A stretch of DNA of 9,872 nt from assembly GCA_023379355.1 (NCBI GenBank), contig JAMCUD010000051.1:1-9872 (forward strand), in the 5' to 3' direction. Both the position numbers and the translations under genes were made by a program. The DNA is from Thermoplasmatota archaeon (GTDB lineage Archaea; Thermoplasmatota; Thermoplasmata; Thermoplasmatales; Thermoplasmataceae). Under the pieces are notes generated by a model that did not search any database, was not told the origin of the DNA, and saw only the letters and a program-made list of their open reading frames with translations. This document shows, one piece after another, positions 1 through 6,124 of this stretch (the stretch's first letter is position 1; each line of letters starts with the position of its first letter).

Positions 1-516
1 CACGGCCTCTTTACCGTAGCCGGAAAATACGGGAACAGCTACGGCTCCAACTCTCATTATGGCATAAAGCGCCACAACCCCCTCAAGCGACGGTGGCATG
101 TATATGCCGACTCTGTCACCCCGGGAAATACCGGCATGCTTCAGGAAACCAGCCAGTTTTCCAGTCATGCGGTCAAGTTCCATGAAACTGACTGAGCCCC
201 TTTTTCCATCTTCTGTCTCGTATTTTACGGCTGGATCCATTGAGTCCTTTCGTTTTTCGACACAGTTGTAAGTAATGTTTATGGTACCGCCAGTGAACCA
301 TGTTGTCCAGGGGATACCTCTGCTTGAGTCTCTGACACTCCTGTATGGCGAAAAGAATCTAATATCAGTATCTTCTATTACGGCCGGCCAGAACCACTCC
401 GTATCAGAATCAGCCCTGTCATATAGTTCATCTATTGTAGAAATGCCATGCTTTCTTGCAAACCTCATCAGGTTTGTATTCTCAGGATGATCTGGCGTAA
501 AGACAAAATCATTCAC
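1..516 (-). CDS. AMP-forming acetyl/acyl-CoA synthetase, N-terminal part (cut by window edge)
   Basis: This is the first 172 codons of an acyl-adenylate-forming enzyme that would convert acetate or another short acid plus ATP and CoA to acyl-CoA, AMP and PPi in the cytoplasm. The translated part shows the acetyl-CoA synthetase N-terminal (ACAS_N) pattern: an ARKHGIS-like segment, EWFW at about residues 48-51, SRGIPWTTWFTGG, then INITYNCVEKR. The start of the adenylation domain follows (GDRVGIYMPPS, then IMRVGAVAVPVFSGYGKEAV at the cut). The ATP-binding P-loop, core motifs and C-terminal lysine lie outside the window, so acid chain length cannot be told. The start chosen is GTG at 516. An in-frame TGA lies six codons upstream (534-532), and GTG keeps the FVFTPDHPENTNL lead-in typical of the family; the next ATG (codon 17) would lose it. 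No Shine-Dalgarno site is visible. The gene is divergent from the class V aminotransferase. Confidence 0.88.
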   Translation of the reverse strand, partial: MNDFVFTPDHPENTNLMRFARKHGISTIDELYDRADSDTEWFWPAVIEDTDIRFFSPYRSVRDSSRGIPWTTWFTGGTINITYNCVEKRKDSMDPAVKYETEDGKRGSVSFMELDRMTGKLAGFLKHAGISRGDRVGIYMPPSLEGVVALYAIMRVGAVAVPVFSGYGKEAV

Positions 517-572
517 AAAATCTGTACGGAATCAAGACAGAATAATGTTTTGCACCTGCGGCCTCCTGCAAT

Positions 573-579
573 GTTTTAA
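573..579 (+). promoter_or_regulatory. TATA-like box for the class V aminotransferase
   Basis: TTTTAAT is centred about 26 bases before the ATG at 602, the distance expected if transcription starts at the start codon. There is no Shine-Dalgarno sequence before 602, which agrees with a leaderless transcript. Two copies of AATGCAT, 10 bases apart (587 and 597), lie between the box and the start. Confidence 0.45.
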
Positions 580-601
580 TGTCTTGAATGCATTGTAATG
601 C

Positions 602-1780
602 ATGGTATCTAGAATTCTCATGCACGTTGGACCTTCAGTGGCAAACTACAGCGTTCTTTCAGCTGGTGTCCAGCCCAATGTGGGCTTCGCATCACCAGAG
701 TTTAACGGGGCCATGAAAAATTCGCTGGAAGGTCTGAGGTATGTCACCGGGTCGGACAGCAGATACATGCCGTTCATTCTGCCGGGAAGCGGTACTGTGG
801 CCATGGAGAGTGTAACATCTTTTTTTCCGAAAGGTTCAAGGATTCTTGTTGTGAGCAATGGAGTTTTCGGTGACAGGTGGGAGGCAATACTCAGCCGTTA
901 TCCTTTGGAAATCAAGGTACTGAGATCCAAACCTGGCAGTGCAGTCTCAGTTTCAGAAATTGAAAGGGAAGTTTCGTCCGGCAAGTATTTTGCCATTGCA
1001 ATGACACATGTGGAGACGAGCACCGGAGTAAGGCTTGATGTACGTGCAGTGGCAAAAGCTGTTCACGGAAAGGTTAACCTTGTCATAGTGGATGGGGTGG
1101 CCAGCATAGGCGGAGAGAAGATGAATGTATCCGAGTGGGGCATTGACATATGCCTAACTGCAAGTCAGAAAGGCATTGGCGCTCAGGCAGGATCAGGGCT
1201 TCTTGTTGCGTCGGAGGAGGCAGTCCACTATCTTGAGAAATCCTCAGTGGCCGGCTACTTCATGGATTTGAGGAACTGGAAGAACATCATGGAAAAGTTT
1301 CTGTCCGGAGAAGGAGGCTATTTTGCTACCCCTCCCATAGGCACTGTATTCTCAATAAGCAAGAGTATGGATATAATCAAGGCAGAAACAATGGATCTTC
1401 GGATAAGGCGACACGAAGTATGCTCTGAAGCATTCAGGCGGGGTATCGAACACATGGGCCTGGGGATACTTGCAGAGGAAGGGCTCAGAAGCAACACTGT
1501 ATCAGGGGTTATGGCGGATGGGATCAACATCCCAGAATTCCTTCAGACTGCACTGAAGAGAGGGGTTGAATTCGGGGCTGGTGTGCATCCGGCCTTAAGG
1601 AACAGGTATTTCAGGGTTGGGCACATGGGATGGATCGAGCCATCCCACATAATTCAGGCGCTGAATGTAATAGAGCTGTCAATGGCAGAAATGGGTGTGA
1701 AAATCAACAGGGATTCTGCTGTGGTGGCCGGTGAGCTTTTTCAGAAACATTCTGAAATTGGCCTGATACCTCAACTCTGA
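602..1780 (+). CDS. Class V aminotransferase (serine-pyruvate / alanine-glyoxylate type)
   Basis: A PLP-dependent cytosolic aminotransferase of the serine-pyruvate/alanine-glyoxylate group, 392 residues, a normal full length. Visible marks in order: an LMHVGPS N-terminus where the family has a MxxGP-type start; PGSGTVAMES (61-70), the cofactor phosphate-binding loop; THVETSTGVR (135-144); VDGVASIGG with Asp164 for the pyridine nitrogen; TASQKGIG with Lys190 as the Schiff-base lysine; FATPPIGTVFSI (241-252); and YFRVGHMG with Arg338 for the substrate carboxylate. All catalytic positions are present, so it should be active. Archaeal members include broad-specificity enzymes acting on aspartate, phosphoserine or alanine with glyoxylate, so serine or glycine metabolism is plausible but the exact pair is not readable. 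ATG 602 fits the TATA spacing; ATG 620 (residue 7) is an alternative. It ends 12 bases from the convergent surE stop. Confidence 0.9.
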   Translation: MVSRILMHVGPSVANYSVLSAGVQPNVGFASPEFNGAMKNSLEGLRYVTGSDSRYMPFILPGSGTVAMESVTSFFPKGSRILVVSNGVFGDRWEAILSRYPLEIKVLRSKPGSAVSVSEIEREVSSGKYFAIAMTHVETSTGVRLDVRAVAKAVHGKVNLVIVDGVASIGGEKMNVSEWGIDICLTASQKGIGAQAGSGLLVASEEAVHYLEKSSVAGYFMDLRNWKNIMEKFLSGEGGYFATPPIGTVFSISKSMDIIKAETMDLRIRRHEVCSEAFRRGIEHMGLGILAEEGLRSNTVSGVMADGINIPEFLQTALKRGVEFGAGVHPALRNRYFRVGHMGWIEPSHIIQALNVIELSMAEMGVKINRDSAVVAGELFQKHSEIGLIPQL

Positions 1781-1792
1781 TTAAATACTCTC

Positions 1793-2566
1793 CTATGAAA
1801 TCTCTTCCCAGCGAAGAAGTCCATCAATTTCCGGGCTGCTGAACCTTATCCTGGTGATTGACACCAGTTTGGATCCCAGAACTGCGCTTATGTCGTCTAA
1901 CTCCCCTGATTCAGAGGATTTCCTCATTTCTGCCCTGATTCTGACAACGCCGCTGTCAGAGGACCCCAATTCCTGCGTTACAACCCTCCGGTACAATGGT
2001 TTCCTTGAGAACGGAACCTCAACAAGGGGCGTATCGCAGCTGACATTGCCAGGAAAGTTGATGTTCAGCATTTCCGTCCCTGATCCCTTTGATGAACCGA
2101 TGAATTCTCCGGTTATTCTAGCCGCTAGCTTTGATCCAGATTCATAGGTTTCGGCATCACTGGCGTTCTCGGGAGTGACATCCTGTGAAAATGCAATAGA
2201 CGGTAAGCCGTTCATTGCTGCCAGTAAGGCGGCGGATATTGTTCCACTGTTAAATAGAATTCCAAAGCCAGCATTGATCCCGGCATTGATTCCGCTGACC
2301 ACTGCCTCTATCCTGCCTCTGAAGAGATGTGAAACTGCCAGGATTACACAATCTGCTGGCGTTCCATTGACTGAAAACTCGGGATACTGGACGGTGCCGG
2401 TTTTCACATATTCTAGTGGTGAGTGAAGGGTCATGGCCATTCCATAACCACTTCTTTCTTTGGAAGGTGCCACTACAGCTATGCTGTGTCCCGCCTCAAT
2501 CAAGCTCCGGGACAGAGCAGTTATGCCTGGGCTTGACACTCCATCGTCATTTGTTACGAGTATCAT
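1793..2566 (-). CDS. surE: 5'/3'-nucleotidase SurE
   Basis: Metal-dependent phosphatase that removes phosphate from nucleoside 5'- and 3'-monophosphates, and in some species from short polyphosphate. At 257 residues it is the usual SurE length. It begins with the diagnostic MILVTNDDGVSSPGI (Asp7 and Asp8 bind metal). It continues with APSKERSGYGMAMTL (Ser39 metal ligand), VNGTPADCV, and SGINAGINAG with Asn94 as the remaining ligand, then NSGTISAALLAAMNG. The metal set equals that of Thermotoga SurE (two Asp, Ser, Asn). One difference is that the two acidic residues often found after the GINxGxNxG segment are FG here. Its ATG overlaps the TGA of the upstream transporter gene (ATGA) and is preceded by a GGAGG site, so the two are co-transcribed and translationally coupled. 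The pairing suggests a role in nucleotide or phosphate recycling. Confidence 0.95.
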   Translation of the reverse strand: MILVTNDDGVSSPGITALSRSLIEAGHSIAVVAPSKERSGYGMAMTLHSPLEYVKTGTVQYPEFSVNGTPADCVILAVSHLFRGRIEAVVSGINAGINAGFGILFNSGTISAALLAAMNGLPSIAFSQDVTPENASDAETYESGSKLAARITGEFIGSSKGSGTEMLNINFPGNVSCDTPLVEVPFSRKPLYRRVVTQELGSSDSGVVRIRAEMRKSSESGELDDISAVLGSKLVSITRIRFSSPEIDGLLRWEEIS

Positions 2567-3963
2567 TCCACGCCTCCAGTTTCCGCAACCCTTGTGTCTT
2601 CGTGCATTGTAACAATCTCGCCAGATGAGATCTCAAGGCCCCTTGACGAGGTTTCAGGTATTGCAATCAAAGTCACTATTGACGCAACAACTGCCACTGC
2701 ACCCAGGAAATAGACTGCAAATGACTCGCCATATCTGCCGAACAGATAGGGAAAAACGAATGTCGATATTGTGGCGCCAAGCCTTCCTGAGGCAACAGTT
2801 ATTGCCTGTACTGTACCCCTTATTTTAGTGGGCGCGAGTTCCACACCAAGCATGCCTGATGCAGAGACCGATCCTGGGCCTGCCTGCTGGAAAAGGTTCT
2901 GACTACCGTACAATATCAGGGCAATGGAAGATATGGCCCCAACTCCGGCGAGATGCTTATAGGCTCCAAACGCTATGAGTGCGGCAGCCATTCCTATGAA
3001 TCCTGCCACCTGAAGAGGTTTTCTACCCTTCCTGTCTATTAACGATAGAGCTATGAGCCCTCCTGGAACCACAAAAAGCCCCTCCATGAGTATCTGAAAA
3101 TCACCCGAACTGAGTCCAAGGCTTGAAGCAATCAGGCTCGGTCCGAATAATATGCCGGAATACGCTACCATATCGAAGAGGAACCAGAGTAAAGAAGCTG
3201 CGAAGAAAGTTTTCCACTGCTTCTTCAGGTAGTAACGGAGACTGTTCCCGTCCTTTATAATGGTATTTCTATCCACTTTACTTCCACTGATCTCCTCTAT
3301 GACTTCGGCTGCTGCCTCACTGTCCCCCTTAACCCTGCCAAGATATCTTGCGGTCTCTGGCATCCTCCTTCTCAGGTATATGACAGCAATTGCAGGGATT
3401 GATCCCGCCGCCAGAACCAGTCTCCATAGAAGTGAGTCTGAAACAACACCATGAAGCCCGAGATAGATGCCTGCCGCTGTTGTTGCCCCAAAACCCCAGA
3501 GAAGGCCGAACCCCAGAGCTATGATCTTCCCACGATCCCTGGCATTTGCATGCTCACCCATTATGATGGGGGAGAGGACGTAGTCTGCACCAACTCCAAC
3601 GCCAAGGACTGTCCTTATTATTATCAACTCGGCCGGATTTGCAGCAAATATCTGTAGGAAAGCCGCCACAGCCATGATACCAACATCAATCCCATAGAAC
3701 TTCTTTCTACCCTTACCCGAAAGGTGTCCAAACAGCAATGCTCCAATTACTGCACCGATCAGGGCACTGCCCGCAAGCAGTGATGACTGGATGCCTGTAA
3801 GGCTCTTTATGCCGAATGAGGCAGTGATCAGTGGCAGAACAATACCGACAGATGACAGGTCATATCCGTCAGTGAACACCCCCATCCCTGTCGTTATCAG
3901 GCTTTTCCAGTGAAATAAACTGAGTCTCTTTCCATCCATTTTCTCATATGGATCTTCCAACAT
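2563..3963 (-). CDS. MFS transporter related to phosphate:H+ symporters (PHS family)
   Basis: A 466-residue major facilitator with 12 predicted membrane helices: six between about residues 20 and 197, a cytoplasmic loop (about 200-246), then six between 249 and 436. MFS loop motifs are present between helices 2-3 (GHLSGKGRKKFYG, 79-91) and 8-9 (SLIDRKGRKPLQ, 307-318), and PETARY and PETSS follow helices 6 and 12. Helix 1 FTDGYD (30-35), helix 4 GADYVLSP (125-132), LLWRLVLAAGSIPA (178-191) and WFLFD..AY (260-268) closely follow the PHO84/PiPT phosphate symporter pattern. Compared with the fungal PiPT site as I recall it, Asp127, Tyr128, Trp260, Asp264 and Tyr268 are kept. The glutamine (PiPT Q177) aligns with Trp156 and the asparagine (N431) with Gly364, so phosphate as substrate is uncertain; another acid or anion is possible. 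It is first in an operon with surE (ATGA overlap). ATG 3963 has a GGTGA-like ribosome site. Confidence 0.85.
   Translation of the reverse strand: MLEDPYEKMDGKRLSLFHWKSLITTGMGVFTDGYDLSSVGIVLPLITASFGIKSLTGIQSSLLAGSALIGAVIGALLFGHLSGKGRKKFYGIDVGIMAVAAFLQIFAANPAELIIIRTVLGVGVGADYVLSPIIMGEHANARDRGKIIALGFGLLWGFGATTAAGIYLGLHGVVSDSLLWRLVLAAGSIPAIAVIYLRRRMPETARYLGRVKGDSEAAAEVIEEISGSKVDRNTIIKDGNSLRYYLKKQWKTFFAASLLWFLFDMVAYSGILFGPSLIASSLGLSSGDFQILMEGLFVVPGGLIALSLIDRKGRKPLQVAGFIGMAAALIAFGAYKHLAGVGAISSIALILYGSQNLFQQAGPGSVSASGMLGVELAPTKIRGTVQAITVASGRLGATISTFVFPYLFGRYGESFAVYFLGAVAVVASIVTLIAIPETSSRGLEISSGEIVTMHEDTRVAETGGVE
2573..2577 (-). promoter_or_regulatory. Shine-Dalgarno site of surE
   Basis: GGAGG on the minus strand, six bases before the surE ATG and inside the last codons of the transporter gene. 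It fixes the surE start at 2566. It contrasts with the leaderless first genes in this window, as expected for an internal operon gene. Confidence 0.75.
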
Positions 3964-3966
3964 CTT

Positions 3967-3971
3967 TCACC
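3967..3971 (-). promoter_or_regulatory. Possible ribosome binding site of the MFS gene
   Basis: GGTGA on the minus strand, three bases before the ATG at 3963, complementary to the anti-Shine-Dalgarno tail. It supports this start and implies a short 5' leader rather than a leaderless message. Confidence 0.45.
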
Positions 3972-3994
3972 ATTTCGGAGACCTTTACGCAACA

Positions 3995-4001
3995 TATTTA
4001 G
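3995..4001 (-). promoter_or_regulatory. TATA-like box for the MFS-surE operon
   Basis: Minus-strand CTAAATA lies about 35 bases before the MFS start codon. A transcript starting 25-27 bases downstream would carry a leader of roughly eight bases containing the GGTGA site. The surrounding 148-base divergent intergenic stretch (3964-4111) is very AT-rich. Confidence 0.4.
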
Positions 4002-4040
4002 TTATTTCAAATAGTAAATATATTAAAAAATATTGATATA

Positions 4041-4052
4041 GAATATATATTC
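4041..4052. repeat. 12-base perfect palindrome in the MFS / hjc-like divergent region
   Basis: GAATATATATTC is its own reverse complement. It lies between the two divergent genes, upstream of both proposed promoters. It could be an operator for a dimeric regulator, or another TATA-like element. In such AT-rich DNA a chance palindrome is also likely. Confidence 0.3.
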
Positions 4053-4087
4053 AGAGACTGGAGGCTTCATCCAAATAATGGCTAAGA

Positions 4088-4095
4088 TTATATTA
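4088..4095 (+). promoter_or_regulatory. TATA-like box for the Hjc-like gene
   Basis: TTATATTA, preceded by the purine-rich AAGA, sits 17-24 bases before the ATG at 4112. This is slightly close for a strictly leaderless start but within the usual scatter. There is no Shine-Dalgarno sequence before 4112. Confidence 0.4.
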
Positions 4096-4111
4096 GCTCT
4101 GAGAAATTGCA

Positions 4112-4636
4112 ATGGATTACTTGAATGGCAGCATATACGAAAGGGAGCTTTCAGGCATACTCTCCGGAAATGAAACTGTGATAGCAAGGCTCTCAAAAAG
4201 GCTTGATGAAACTGAAAGATCAGCACTGGCATCAATGGTCAATAAGCCGTTCTTCGTAACCAGGTCTGCAGGTTCTCTAGGAGCTGATCTAATTGCCCTA
4301 AGGCATGATTTTTCAATGATAATAGAGGTGAAGTCATCCATAAATGGTACGCTCATGTTCACCGAAGCTTCGGGCCAGAGGCAGGATCAAGCCATGAGGC
4401 TCAGGGATCTGTGTCAGAGGGCTGGCCTTTTCGTTGTGTACGCATTCCGGTTAAAGAGTGCCTCGGGCGATCCCTGGAGAATATTCACCATACCGGCAAA
4501 ACCTGAAGGGAGAATAAGACATCTTTACGAAATAATACCAAACATGGGCGAGACAAAAAACGGGAATTTTGTAATGAAATGGGTAGAGGGGCTACCTCTC
4601 ACAAAGCTCCTGGACTACATGAACCAGGAAATTTAG
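4112..4636 (+). CDS. Hjc-like archaeal Holliday junction resolvase (PD-(D/E)XK nuclease)
   Basis: A small nuclease-fold protein of 174 residues that most resembles Hjc, the enzyme that cuts four-way DNA junctions in archaeal recombination. Visible marks: GSIYERELSGIL with Glu10; FFVTRSAGSLGADLIAL with Asp59; and MIIEVKSS with Glu72 and Lys74. The Asp to Glu distance (13 residues) and the ExK step match Sulfolobus Hjc (E12, D42, E55, K57, from memory). QRQDQAMRLRDLCQRAGLFVVYAFRLK (99-125) fits the helix and final strand of the Hjc core. Two differences stand out. About 19 extra, probably helical, residues lie between Glu10 and Asp59, replacing the short GF-type turn. A C-terminal extension follows residue 125. 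Another PD-(D/E)XK nuclease is possible, but the fit is good. Its TAG stop interlocks with the TAA of the convergent aminotransferase gene. Confidence 0.72.
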   Translation: MDYLNGSIYERELSGILSGNETVIARLSKRLDETERSALASMVNKPFFVTRSAGSLGADLIALRHDFSMIIEVKSSINGTLMFTEASGQRQDQAMRLRDLCQRAGLFVVYAFRLKSASGDPWRIFTIPAKPEGRIRHLYEIIPNMGETKNGNFVMKWVEGLPLTKLLDYMNQEI

Positions 4637-5997
4637 AATGACGCCTCGATGGACTTATCAAGAGCGTCCACAGCCATGTCTATCTGTTCCGCTGTGATGT
4701 TGAGGGCCGGGATAAGACGTATGGCGCTGAGCCCAGTTGATAGAAGAATAATGCCATTCTTCAGTGATTCCATCTCAAGCCTGTCCCTGAACTTGGTGTC
4801 GGGCTCCCTTGTCTTTCTGTCCTTAACGAAATCAAGTGCAAGCATAAGTCCAATTCCTCTCACATCCCCTATCTTCTCATACTTGTCCTGAAGTTCTTGC
4901 AGGCGCTTCTTGAAGTATGATCCCTGCTTTGTGGCATTCTCCAGGAGTTTCTCGTTCCTTATGGTTTCAATCACAGCAACAGCGGCTGCACTTGCAAGCA
5001 AGTTCCCACCGAATGTGTTGGAGTGGAGTCCAGCCTCAGGGAAATCCAGAGTGTCCTTGACTACAACTGCCCCCATGGGTATGCCGTTGGCGATGGCCTT
5101 TGCCAGAGATATCACCTGAGGCTCAACGCCAAAATGCTCGGAGGCGAAAAACTTCCCCGTCCTGCCCATTCCGGTCTGCACCTCATCCATAATGACAATC
5201 GAATCGTTTTCTTCTGCAAGCTTCATCAGTTTCTTGTGGAAGTTCTTTGGAGGAACTATGTAACCTCCCTCTCCCTGGATCGGCTCAACAAGAAAACCGG
5301 CAAGGTTCTCCCTGGGAAGATAGGTTCTTATGACGTACTTTTCTATGAAGTCAATAACCCGGTTCTCGAGCTCGTCTGGGTTCTCATATCCATCTATTCC
5401 AAACGGGTTCCTGTACGGATTGGGATACGGTACATGCTCTACGCCGGGCATTGAAGGAAAGAATCCCTTATGGTGTATCGACCTTGATGCTGTGAAGGAG
5501 AGGGAACCCTGTGACCTACCATGGAAGCCCCCTATGAAGCCTATGAACTGCTGTTTCTTTGTATGTGCCTTCACAACCTTTATTGCAGCCTCATTGCTTT
5601 CTGTTCCGCTGTTCGTGAAGAACACTTTCTTCCCAAATTTCCCAGGAGTTACGCTAGCTATGGCCTTGGCAGCATCGACCTGTTCCCTGTAGTAAAAGTC
5701 AGTCCCAGCAAAATGCCAAAGCTTATGTAGCTGTTTCTCCACAGCCTCTGTTACGTGCGGGTTCAGATGGCCCACATTGGTTACACTGATTCCTGTAGAA
5801 AGATCAAGGTAGACGTTTCCATCAATATCCTGGATGAAAACTCCATCACCCCTTTCAGCAACAATGGGCAAAGACTTTGTGCTGGTAACAAGGAATTTTT
5901 CATCATCCTCAATGATTTTTTTTGCCAGAGGGCCAGGCGGCGTGATCTTCATGGATATCCTGCTCAGTTTTTCAGTCTTTTCAACATCCTTCATCAT
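4633..5997 (-). CDS. Class III aminotransferase (archaeal 4-aminobutyrate aminotransferase / amino-acid racemase type)
   Basis: A PLP enzyme of 454 residues, full length for fold type I class III. Visible marks: a GPLAKKIIEDDEKFL N-terminal region; GNVYLDLSTGISVTNVGH (60-77); NSGTESNEAAIK (129-140), the phosphate-binding loop; GGFHGRSQGSLS (156-166); EPIQGEGGY (238-246); DEVQTGMGRTGK with Asp271; SLAKAIANG with Schiff-base Lys300; and SNTFGGN (326-332). The pattern, including VPYPNPYRNPFGIDGYENPDEL, is close to Pyrococcus proteins annotated as 4-aminobutyrate aminotransferase. Some of those are shown in the literature to racemise or transaminate neutral or omega-amino acids, so both reactions are open. 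ATG 5997 is followed directly by a second ATG (5994). There is no Shine-Dalgarno site, and a TATA-like box about 30 bases upstream fits a near-leaderless message. It is convergent with the Hjc-like gene. Confidence 0.92.
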   Translation of the reverse strand: MMKDVEKTEKLSRISMKITPPGPLAKKIIEDDEKFLVTSTKSLPIVAERGDGVFIQDIDGNVYLDLSTGISVTNVGHLNPHVTEAVEKQLHKLWHFAGTDFYYREQVDAAKAIASVTPGKFGKKVFFTNSGTESNEAAIKVVKAHTKKQQFIGFIGGFHGRSQGSLSFTASRSIHHKGFFPSMPGVEHVPYPNPYRNPFGIDGYENPDELENRVIDFIEKYVIRTYLPRENLAGFLVEPIQGEGGYIVPPKNFHKKLMKLAEENDSIVIMDEVQTGMGRTGKFFASEHFGVEPQVISLAKAIANGIPMGAVVVKDTLDFPEAGLHSNTFGGNLLASAAAVAVIETIRNEKLLENATKQGSYFKKRLQELQDKYEKIGDVRGIGLMLALDFVKDRKTREPDTKFRDRLEMESLKNGIILLSTGLSAIRLIPALNITAEQIDMAVDALDKSIEASF

Positions 5998-6020
5998 GGT
6001 TATCGGAAACTTATATTTGC

Positions 6021-6040
6021 CAATAATATATATCTTATTG
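6021..6040. repeat. Inverted repeat over the aminotransferase promoter
   Basis: CAATAA and TTATTG are perfect inverted six-base arms around an eight-base TATATATC core that contains part of the proposed TATA box. A dimeric repressor bound here would block the promoter. The arms are AT-rich, so chance is a real alternative. Confidence 0.3.
6024..6031 (-). promoter_or_regulatory. TATA-like box for the class III aminotransferase
   Basis: Minus-strand ATATATTA is centred about 30 bases before the ATG at 5997. A second AT-rich run (AAATATAAG, 6010-6018) is too close to the start codon to be the main box. Confidence 0.45.
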
Positions 6041-6075
6041 AAAGAAAAACGGATAATTGCTACGAATTTCGTACC

Positions 6076-6093
6076 ATTCCATGATAATGGAAT
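6076..6093. promoter_or_regulatory. 18-base inverted repeat, candidate operator of the iron-transporter gene
   Basis: ATTCCAT-GATA-ATGGAAT: two perfect seven-base inverted arms around four bases. It abuts the TATA-like region of the Er-VIT1 gene and lies 32 bases before its ATG, in the 127-base divergent region with the class III aminotransferase. Position and symmetry suit a dimeric regulator such as a DtxR/IdeR-type metal sensor. The arms do not match a regulator consensus I can name. Confidence 0.45.
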
Positions 6094-6109
6094 TTTATTT
6101 ATTTATAAA
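6093..6109 (+). promoter_or_regulatory. TATA region for the Er-VIT1 gene
   Basis: Two overlapping candidates are present: TTTTATTT (6093-6100), centred 28 bases before the ATG at 6125, and TTTATAAA (6102-6109), centred about 20 bases before it. The first has the usual leaderless spacing, the second the better sequence. No Shine-Dalgarno site is seen. Confidence 0.5.
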
Positions 6110-6124
6110 GTGAATTTACAATGA

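Noticed and set aside
275..490. 71-codon plus-strand open frame at the left end
   Set aside because: It is antisense to the acyl-CoA synthetase, whose minus-strand frame shows clear family motifs through the whole stretch.
4078..4173. 31-codon upstream open frame (MAKIILALRN...) overlapping the Hjc-like gene start, with GGAGG at 4060-4064
   Set aside because: The GGAGG is 13 bases from the ATG, the frame overlaps a well-supported gene in another frame, and the peptide is not recognisable.
5023..5454. 143-codon plus-strand open frame
   Set aside because: It lies wholly opposite the class III aminotransferase active-site coding region, which is strongly supported; no family pattern is visible in the antisense translation.
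5755..6124. Two overlapping plus-strand open frames leading into the Er-VIT1 gene
   Set aside because: They are antisense to the aminotransferase N-terminus and cross its promoter region; neither has motifs or a ribosome site.
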